From Intoshia linei (taxonomy: Eukaryota > Orthonectida > Rhopaluridae), in assembly GCA_001642005.1 (NCBI GenBank), contig LWCA01000634.1, positions 1 to 21,644 of the forward strand: DNA of 21,644 bases, given 5' to 3'. The notes beneath the pieces are model-generated. The model saw only the letters and a list, made by a program, of their open reading frames with translations. It was not told the origin of the DNA and ran no database searches. The translations under genes and the position numbers were made by a program. Positions 1 through 9,000 of this stretch are shown piece after piece; position 1 is the first letter of the stretch, and the number at the start of each line of letters is the position of its first letter.

Positions 1-294
1 CATTAGTAATTCATTACCTTTTTCGTTTTTATGGATATTTAATTAATTTTAATTAATTATGAAATTATCAAGGTGCCTAAGACTTATGTCGTTAATATTT
101 TTAATATCGCAAACAAAACCGTATTAAAATATATCTTTTTATAGGTAGTTTATGACGTCAGCATGGTTATATATTGGTGAGATCATTGTTTAATTAGTCT
201 GATATTTAATTTTAAGTTCAAGATTCGTCTTAATAACTTTATAGTGGTTTTTAATGATAATGTGTAGGGTGCCTAAGAGTTATGTCGCGCACTG
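1..294 (-). mobile_element. Terminal region of a Tc1/mariner-type transposon with paired direct repeats
   Basis: The outer end reads on the minus strand as CAGTGCGCGACATAACTC followed by TTAGGCACC, and it abuts a TA dinucleotide at 295-296, the usual Tc1/mariner target site. A near copy of the same ~20-bp motif (GTGCCTAAGACTTATGTCG on plus) lies at 72-90, in the same orientation and about 198 bp further in. Two direct repeats inside one terminal inverted repeat is the known IR/DR layout of many Tc1 elements. The other end and any transposase lie left of the window. The element sits inside an AQR intron. The strand given is arbitrary. Confidence 0.72.
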
Positions 295-296
295 TA

Positions 297-944
297 CATT
301 TAAATTTCGCGATAATTACAGATTTCGTGTATAATTATGTAGGACTGTTAATTATGATAATTATTGAATATTTTTTTATTTTACATTTGATATTAATGAA
401 ATAATTTGAAAATAAAAAAAAAGTGCTTTTTTGACCATGAAAGGCGTTAGTTTCACCGATTGTAATTTTTTCTTTAAATTATCTGGAAATTTTATTTATA
501 AATTAAATGAAACAAAACTAATTAAATTTAATCAATTTAATTTAAATAATTTTTAGATATTTTAGATATTATATTAGATTTATATTATTATTTATATATT
601 ATTATTATATAGATTTATATTAAATTTTAAAGATGATAATTTATCTTTGTAATAAATTACCTGGAAGTTCAGATAATAAGATTTAATATACTGTTTTGGC
701 CTATAAAAAAGCAATATAATTTGTATATTTATTAAAAATTCAGCGACTTTGAGTTTTTTTATATTTTGAAAAAGGCTTGATTTAGGTTTTTAACATTGAA
801 GATGCAAATTTATCATTTTACTGTCGAAAAAAGTGAATTTTACTAAAAATTTTTGGGTCTATTTTTATTTTCGGCACCTCGAGTATAATATATAGGTGGA
901 ACCTGAATTGAATATCAGCATTTGGATTTAATAATTGAATTTAG
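297..944 (+). other. AQR intron sequence, 3' part, no recognisable feature
   Basis: This very AT-rich stretch separates the Tc1-type end from the first visible AQR exon. I see no coding similarity, RNA gene or clear repeat in it. The acceptor used is most likely the TTTAG ending at 944, because the following residues then join in phase to the conserved FR-x-FLDPNQYQ region. An alternative acceptor ending at 918 (ATATCAG) is also in frame and would add about eight residues. Confidence 0.6.
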
Positions 945-3900
945 ATTATTTTTGGATCCTAATCAATATCAAAAAGATACTGATAATAAAATCGATATTT
1001 ACAATTCATTCAATTTGATTATACGAAGAGACCCGAAACAGAACAATTTTAAATCCGTTTTAGAAACGATAAAGTCTTTAATAAACTCAGATTGTCTTGT
1101 CCCATCATGGCTTCTAAATGTGGTTTTGGGATATGAAAACCCTGCTGCAGCGAATTACAAAAATATTGATAATGCGAAAGGATACTGTAATTTCAATGAC
1201 ACATTTTTGAATAAGAATCATTTAGAAAGTTGTTTTAAAAATTGTACATTGAAATATGAAAATGATTTGGAAGACTGCAAAACATTTTACAAATTAAAAT
1301 TTGAAGACGAGTCAAATATTTCTGTTAATTCATATAGACTTGAAAACCCAATCAGTGAAATTTCGCATACAATAAAGAGAAATTTGATTAGTTTTACTGG
1401 GAATCAAGTGGAAGCTATTAAATCAGGAATGCATCATGGTTTAACCATGATTATCGGACCCCCTGGAACGGGGAAAACTGACGTAGCTGTTCAAATTATT
1501 TCCAATTTGTATCACAATATGAAAAATGAACGCACTTTAATTGTATGCCATTCTAACCAGGCTTTAAATCAAATTTTTGACAAATTGGTTTTAAGAGACA
1601 TTGAACAACGTCATCTTTTGAGATTGGGGCATGGTGAATTGGATTTGATTTCAACAAATGATTATAGTCAGTATGGACGACTTCAATATATACTTAATGA
1701 TAGAATTAAACTTTTAACATTGGTAGAAAAACTACACAGTTGTTTGATTACTGCCGAAATCCAAGTAGAAGCTGTAAAATTGACGGAAATTCAGGATGAA
1801 GATAAAATGGATGTAGACGAGGACATGGAAGTTGAAGCAAATAATCAGTCCATTCAAACAGCTGGTGAGATCGCTGTGGCGGGTGCTATGCAATCAAACC
1901 GGGAAGTGATCATGGAATTTGAATCAGAAGATAGTGACGATGATAAAGTTGTTGACGAACCTGAAACTAAACCTGAAAAAATTCCACCGCCAGAACAAAG
2001 TGATGACAACTCGGACGATCAAAATACCCAACAAATTTATACTTGTGAAACAGCTCACTATTTTTATGTTTCACATGTATTTCCTCATTGGAAAAAATTT
2101 TCTAAAAAATGCCTGGAAAACAAATCCGCTTTATTCGTCATTGAAAATTTTCCGTTTACTAATTTCTTTGATGAAAGAATTTTAAAAGAACAGATTAGTT
2201 TGTTTCAAGACTGCAATGAGTCTACTAGTTTCGAGGAAGCATATAAAATTGCTCAAAACGGATATTTTTATATTAAAAATATATTTGACGTATTGAATGA
2301 ATATATGCCTTTTGAATTAATTCGAAGTGGCGCAGAAAGATCTCGTTATCTTTTGGTAAAAGAGGCACGTATTATTGCAATGACTTGTACTCATGCTGCA
2401 ATTCGATGTCGCGATTTAGTTGATTCCGATTTTCAATTTGATAACATTGTAATGGAAGAAGCTGCGCAAATTCTGGAAATTGAAACTTTTGTACCTTTAT
2501 TACTTCAAAAACCTGAAATTGGCCAGAAACGGCTCAAAAGATGGGTAATGATTGGAGATCATCGCCAACTACCTCCTGTTATTAAAAATATGGCATTTAA
2601 AAAATTTAGCAACTTTGAACAATCAATGTTTTCGAGGCTTGTTAAACTCGGAGTTCCAACAATTTTACTAAATGCTCAAGGTAGATGTCGTCCCGATATC
2701 TGCAAATTATTTAGTTGGAGATATGACCATCTCGAATCGCTACCCCATATTTATGAGCAAAAAGAATATCACACTGCTAATGCAGGGTTTGTTTATGATT
2801 TCCAGTTAATCAATGTTGAACTATTTAATGGGAAAGGAGAAACCGAACCAAGCGCATACTTTTATCAAAATCTCGGCGAAGCTGAATATTGTGTTGCATT
2901 GTACATGTATATGAGACTAAAAGGATACCCAGCTGAAAAAATATCAATTTTGTCTACATACAATGGACAGAAATGTTTAATAAATGATATCATCAATTCA
3001 AGGTGTTTAAAATCCATTGCTAAAGTTTTACCAAATGGAGAACATGAGTATATCGGACGGCCTGCAGTGGTACGATTTTACATAACTGCTTTGTGTTTTT
3101 TATTGATCTACATTTCACTTTAGGTTAGCACTGTGGATAGATATCAGGGACAACAAAATGATTATATTATTTTATCTCTAGTAAAAACTAAATATGTGGG
3201 ACATTTGAGGTAATTTATTTAATTTTAATATTAATTTATGTCATTTTTAGGGATGTACGTCGACTCATTGTAGCAATGTCTAGAGCTCGTCTGGGTCTTT
3301 ACGTGTTAGCCAATGTTTCAACGTTTTATGAATGCTTTGAACTGAGACCTGTGCTAGATCAAGTATTTAATTTTTTTAATTACATCTAGTTCTGAGTTAA
3401 CAGAAAATACATAATATCAATTGCATGTCCATGGCTGAGTCATATTTTTAATATTATAATTATGTAGAATCTACATGGTGGAACATGATAATTCATATAT
3501 TAATAAATATGGTAAAATTACCTAAATAATCTATGCTTATAAACCTTGAAGAAAAACTAATTTTTATAAACCATGAAACGTGAAAATAATTAGCCGTTGG
3601 TCTAGGGTGGGGGACGTGCGACCCTCATTTAAGAATATGTCATATACTCTATCACAGTGGTTCCCAAAAAATATATATTGTCGACCCCCCTAACAGTATA
3701 AAAATATTTTTAGAGAAGATCAATAGTACAAAGTAGTGAATATGTTTATTATATTATTATAACAGCGATTAAAAAAATGTTATCTTTTAATATTACTGAT
3801 TATATTTTCGTTATAAATCATACTTTAATATAGTTGACACCCTAGTTACTAGAGCCTAATATACAAACAATTGTAAATTTATGATTGTTCTTTTTTGTTT

Positions 3901-5472
3901 ATATACGTGTTATTGTCTCGTAAGGGTTAATAACATTTAAATTTATTATAATCCAAAATTAATCCGAATTTCAAGAATATATTAATTAAATATCAAATTA
4001 ATGTTAACGATTCTAATTTAATTTTAAAATTTTTCTTAAATCTGCGGCCCCTCAGACTCTGTAGGCCCCCTGGTGGGGCCAAGCCATCCATTTGGGTACC
4101 ACTTATTATTATTTATTTTTTATGATAGTCTCATATTTTGAATATTTTAGAAAAATTTTAAATTCTGAGACTTCATTATAACCAAATAATCCATTAATAT
4201 TTAGTATAACCATATTTGTTTTAATCTCATTTGCCTTATCAATTTTCATTTATGGGAATGTGACTTTATGTCTGACATAGGTTCCCTACCCTGAGTTAGT
4301 GGATGAAAACCCAATTTTTACAAACAGTCACGGATAATTTTCTTTTTCTACTAACCTTTACAGAAAAATAGCTAATGGGGTTTGGTTAAAATTTAGAAGA
4401 TAATTTGTAGTTTTGACCATTAAGGTGTGCGTTTCTGAGGCTGAGATTTACGACATGGTAATCATTTTAAAACGCGTCCCAGAATGTATGTTTAATGTTA
4501 TGACCGGACCTCCGATTTCAAAATTTTTATATATTTTTAATTCGTTTTAAGTCCTTCGAAACAAAGCAATAATGTCTACCACTTCTATCAAATTTCTTGC
4601 ATAGTTTCCCCTCTAAACTAAGGCTGTATATTAAATTTTTTCTTTAATACTTAGGTCCATTTATTGGAGTAAATTCAGAATATAACTGTTTTAATTAACA
4701 ATTAAATCTAAATATATACTTTGTTGACATACTTTTGACGTGTTCATTTGATAAAATTTACAAAAGGTTCAATTGTAAATATTATTCTAAATTAAAGATG
4801 AATGTAATACAAATATCTAATGTAGATTTAAAAAAATTTAAAAGTAGTTTTTAATTTAAAATGAGTTAAAAATATATATAATTAATTTAAATAAATTGAC
4901 AGTCGTAGGATTTAAAAAAACCCATTCTAATACAGTTTTTCCCAGAGCGTGTTTATATCTATTTACACTTTCCGAATTTGAGTCCTTCAGGTTCAAAAAC
5001 ACAATTTTCCCTTGTTTTAAAACAAATCAGCCTAAAAATTTAATAAAACATACATTCTGGGACGCATTTTGATATGATTAACATGTTCGTAAATCGCAGC
5101 CTCAGAAACGCATACCTTCATGGTGACAACTACAAATTACCTTTTGTTTTAAAAATGAAACATGTCTTAAAACATTACATATTTTTGGATTGGTTATTTT
5201 TTTATGTTCATAAGGGTTAACGATCACAAAAAGGTTGAAAATAATAAAATGTTATTTAGCTTGTCAGAAAACCAACCGACTTAAAACTTTTGATTAACGA
5301 AGAATATCCAACTGAGAGACTTTCTTCGAAATATGAAGAGAAATTAAAATTGAACGTACTAAAAAATGAAGAGAAAAAAGGTCAAATTAAATCAATAAAG
5401 GATACACACGATATTTGCAATTTTGTATACAACATGGCCTCCAACGTAGTTAAAGTGTCTGGGATATTGTAA
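945..5472 (+). CDS. AQR: Aquarius intron-binding RNA helicase, C-terminal part (5' exons outside window)
   Basis: AQR (IBP160, EMB-4 family) is an SF1 helicase of the spliceosome's intron-binding complex in the nucleus. Exons: 945-3069, 3124-3209, 3251-3362, 5260-5472 (stop TAA). Introns are 54, 41 and 1897 nt, and phases close exactly to 844 residues of a family of about 1,480. Visible motifs: Walker A GPPGTGKT (1456-1479), motif II MEEAAQ (2452-2469), motif [11 protein letters not shown] (2554-2577), [13 protein letters not shown] early in the second exon, and motif [13 protein letters not shown] in the third. The last exon aligns with the human C-terminal region and ends near NFVYNM. An acidic low-complexity insert of about 97 residues (about 1744-2035) lies between the GHGE-containing block and YTCETA and is absent from human AQR as I recall it. 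The main exon is unusually long (2.1 kb). The N-terminal ~45% is off the left edge. MPC1 starts 92 bp after the stop. Confidence 0.96.
3655..4104. mobile_element. hAT-like non-autonomous element (MITE) in the last AQR intron
   Basis: The left end CAGTGGTTCCCAAA (3655-3668) is mirrored by TTTGGGTACCACT at 4091-4103. Subterminal CGACCCCCC and GGCCCCTC/GGCCCCCTGG tracts stand out against the AT-rich surroundings and are typical of hAT-derived MITEs. The 8-bp flanks do not match convincingly, so the copy is old. It has no coding capacity. Confidence 0.72.
4401..5140. mobile_element. Long inverted-repeat MITE in the last AQR intron
   Basis: About 100 bp at 4401-4500 is repeated in reverse complement at about 5040-5140. 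Shared blocks, read on plus from the left arm, include TAATTTGTAGTT, TGCGTTTCTGAGGCTG, GATTTACG and GCGTCCCAGAATGTATGTTT. The interior (about 540 bp) is AT-rich and non-coding. The transposon superfamily is not clear. A diverged partial relative lies in a KIF6 intron at about 10941-11060. Confidence 0.75.
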
Positions 5473-5509
5473 ATACAATTTTGTTATTACACTTTTATAT
5501 TTAAAACCA

Positions 5510-5515
5510 AATAAA
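5510..5515 (+). terminator. Candidate AQR polyadenylation signal AATAAA
   Basis: A canonical AATAAA lies 38 nt after the AQR stop codon and 50 nt before the MPC1 ATG. It is the only such hexamer in the short gap. Cleavage 10-30 nt downstream would fall just before the MPC1 5' end. AATAAA is common by chance in sequence this AT-rich. Confidence 0.5.
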
Positions 5516-5540
5516 CTATTTGTTTATATTGTTCTTATAT

Positions 5541-5554
5541 ATATTTTAACATAG
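5541..5554 (+). promoter_or_regulatory. Splice-acceptor-like site just upstream of MPC1 ATG
   Basis: TATATTTTAACATAG ends at 5554, ten bases before the MPC1 start codon, and resembles the T-rich acceptors used by the introns of this window. No upstream MPC1 exon or donor is visible in the 92-bp gap. It could accept a spliced leader, or it could be a chance AT-rich match within the promoter. Confidence 0.3.
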
Positions 5555-5564
5555 TTTATTTAAA

Positions 5565-5969
5565 ATGGCTTCTTTATCATGGGGAAAATATTTCATGAGG
5601 TATTTAATATTTTGTTTTTTAATAATATGTAAAAATCTGAATAGCACACATTTTTGGGGTCCAGGTAATATTTCAAGAAATAATTAAAAAGTGAACAATC
5701 AAATAGTTGCCAATTGGGGAATACCTATTGCAGCAATGTATGATATCAATCGTAGCCCTGAAAAAATCAGTCCAAAAATGACGACTGGTTTTAATTTATG
5801 GTATATGTGTACTTTAATTTGTATAGCTCTCTGTGTCTATTCAATGTTATTTATGCGATTTTCCCTATTGGTGAAACCAAGAAACTTGTTACTTTTTTCT
5901 TGTCACGCTACAAATGAGACGGTACAATTGATTCAGTTGGGAAGATGGACGAAATACAATTATGGGTGA
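5565..5969 (+). CDS. MPC1: Mitochondrial pyruvate carrier subunit 1
   Basis: MPC1 pairs with MPC2 in the inner mitochondrial membrane to import pyruvate. Exons: 5565-5599, 5645-5664, 5707-5787, 5827-5969; introns are 45, 42 and 39 nt. The joined protein is 92 aa. It carries the family hallmarks [48 protein letters not shown] and QLIQLGR, which align with human MPC1 without gaps across all three junctions. Membrane helices match the family pattern (around HFWGPVANWG, the ALCVYSMLF segment and the [11 protein letters not shown] segment). The N-terminus is about a dozen residues shorter than in human, so an extra 5' exon is possible but not seen. Exon 2 is a 20-nt microexon. The third intron is 39 nt, a multiple of three, with no in-frame stop. 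KIF6 converges on it, with stops 66 bp apart. Confidence 0.96.
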
Positions 5970-6035
5970 ATATATTTAATAATACATTGTAAAAGCGTTA
6001 GAAATGAAAAAAAAGAAACGTAAAGTCAAATATTT

Positions 6036-9000
6036 TTAACGATGCATCAATTTGTTTCGTGTACTAATAAAATCTCTTATAGCTTTATCGGCATCTTCAT
6101 TTCCGGTCAAGTCAATTTGGTCCATTTTAGGTTCTAGTGGTGTGTCATATTTTGAAGAATGTTGATTTGAATTTAAATATTTATCGTTTAACCAATTTTC
6201 AAAGTTGGATTCCAATTTTTGTTTGTCTAGCTTTAAAACGCTTTGAAGATATAAAACTTTTGATTTTAATTTTTTCAAATTATTGTAACTTTGATCGAAC
6301 ACTGCTTTTGCGTCAATTTGCCGACGTCTATAATTTTCTTCCATCTTGTTCAATTTTTCCAAGTTTTGTGGTTTATCGGTTTGAGATATTAAAATTTTTG
6401 TTCTATTTTCAATCAATTTTTGATTAATTTCTTTTAAATCCGTTTCAGCACATTTCAATTCATTTCCTTCTTGTTTTGCTTCTACTATAAGACTTTTTAG
6501 TTTATCTTTTTTTAAATTCATTTCTTGAAAATCTTCGTTATATCTACAAAATTCACAGAATAAAATTTTCTTTTTTTCCATTGGTATATTTGATTTTTTC
6601 TTTGAGTCTATTTTACATGTATTTTTTATTTTATCTTCATTGTTTAAATTTTGAATAGATGCAATTTCATCATTTTTCAAGGTTTCTGATTCCTTGTACT
6701 TGTTCAACATTTCTACTAATATTGCTAAAAAATTTATTATTTTTAATATAAATTTATATTATTTTACTGATTTCTGTGTCCCTTTGCATCAAAATTCGTT
6801 TGAAATAATTTAGTTTTTTTGAATCTACCGTCGAGTTATTGTCCTCTTTATCTTTATTTTTTATGTTTGCATTTTTATTTTTCACTTCCATCTAATTAAT
6901 GAAAATAAAATAATAATGTAGTATATATTACAGCCAGCAATTGAACGATTCGAATAATTAATTTGAGCTTCTTTCCAAACTCTAAACTTTTAATTGCACT
7001 TGGATCGTTTATTATAACTTTTATTAAGTCATTGCATCTGAATGAAAATTTAAGTTATTTTAGATTTTGTATAATTTTTTCAGAGTGTACGTGAAAAAAG
7101 TTAGCTCACTCCTGGTATACATGCAAACTTTCATATTTAAATCCATCTTTCAATAATATATTACCTTTCTTCATCCTCCAGAGACAAATCTTCAAAAATA
7201 TCAACATCTCCATTTAAAAATAAAATTTGATCGTGTAATCGTTTGTTTTCAATTTGCAGTCGACTAATTTCTACGGTAGGGTCTACTTGTTCAATTATAC
7301 TAACGTCATTCTAAATTATAGTGAATTGATCAATAGTAAATTTATAAATATAAAGAATCGTTTTTTTTATGTATTCAAATTTTAAAATATTACCACTAAA
7401 AAAATAGGTGAATACTTTTTTAAGTGTCAACATCTTCAGAAAGGATCCGTTATGAAACAAGCAGTGGCGGCTTGTAGACAATAATTGATGGGCTGCAAGA
7501 AAAAAAACAAAATTACATATTATTTCAATCAATTTATTAGTATTTAAATTCTATTCGACGGTTTTTGGATGTCACGAACTCTTCAACGACAGAGTATATT
7601 GGTCAAACCTCGCTGGGGATGCAACTCTACAACCCTGAATGACAAGCCGCCACTTTTAAAAGTGTTTACCTTTATTAATGCTACTCTTTGTGCAAACTTA
7701 CAAGATGATATAGTTTCATTCAAATGACATGCATCAGAAGCAATTGTAGTAAGCATTGCTACATAAAAAATTATAAGAAAATAAAAGTTAAAAATTAAAT
7801 CAATCATACCTGTCATACAATTCCCACCAAGGCTATCCCTTAAAACTGACGTCATCATGGAATTTCTATAAGGAATGTGATGTCTATTTTTTTCTGCTAA
7901 AGAAATAATGACTTGTTCCAAGTAATGCAAGGATAAATTAATATATTTTGCTTCAGTCAATAAATTTCCTTCGATACCCGATTTAGCTACTCTTTCTGAC
8001 CTAAAATTTTTAAATTTATTTGGTTGGATTTTATTCCATCATACCCTGCTAAATCTACAATATGTAATTTTGATTTTCTTATAACAGAATTGCTTTCCAA
8101 ATCTTCGGCTGTCAAATAAATTGTAAAAATACAATGAGATCTCGTTGATGCATTGTTCATTGGAGTCTTTTTTATACAAATTAAGTTTAATTAATTTATG
8201 TTAATAAGGAAAAATTGCAAAATATTTGTATTTTTATTTATTTTACAAACACAAAAAATAACTAAAAATTAGAGTTAATAAATATCGAGGAATAATAGAT
8301 TAAAAAAATATGCCAATTTTGGATTAAAAATGTAAAATTACAGAACCAACCTATTATTCTAGAATCTAGAGTTCAATTTTTATATAACTTTTATTTATTT
8401 TATAGGATAATTTTTAATATTTATTATAGAGTTGCCAGATGTTGGGAATTTATCCCAAAGACTAGACGACTGCTATATCATTATTAATAAAATTTAATAA
8501 AAAGTACCATTTCAAAATTTTCAGGGAAAAATCTAATTTTAAAGAAATCGTATAAGCAAAAACTTCTTAATCCAAAATAAATTATCCAATTTTACTAACC
8601 ATTAAGGGAAATATCCTCTTTTTCTGATATTTTTTTGAAAAATTCGATTTTACTAAATCTTATGAGCAAAATCTTATTAATTCAAAACCAGAAATAAAAA
8701 ATCCAATTCTATCAACTTTTAAGAGAAATATCCTCTTTTTTCAATATTTTTTTGAAAAATCATATTTTATTAAATCTTATGAGCAAAAACTTCAAAACCC
8801 AAAATAAAAAATCCAATTATATCAACCCTTAAGAAAAATATCATCTTTTTCCAATATTTTTTAGAAAAATCCGATTTTATCCAATATTGAAACATCAATT
8901 TCTTAATCCAAAACTCATAATCAAAAATCGCCTTTTCTTCAATATTTTTTTGAAATACACCATTTTACCAAATCTATGAGAAAAAACATTCAATTTTTTC

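Noticed and set aside
430-470. 'gaccatgaaaggcgttagtttcaccg' as a third copy of the inverted-repeat MITE arm
   Set aside because: Only scattered bases match the arm at 4425-4445, and no further blocks follow.
6137-6427. 96-codon plus-strand frame
   Set aside because: It is antisense to the last KIF6 exon, which has the matching C-terminal sequence and closes in phase.
7311-7532. 73-codon minus-strand frame next to KIF6 exons
   Set aside because: It lies in a KIF6 intron and runs into the short-TIR MITE; the splice sites on either side join known kinesin sequence without it.
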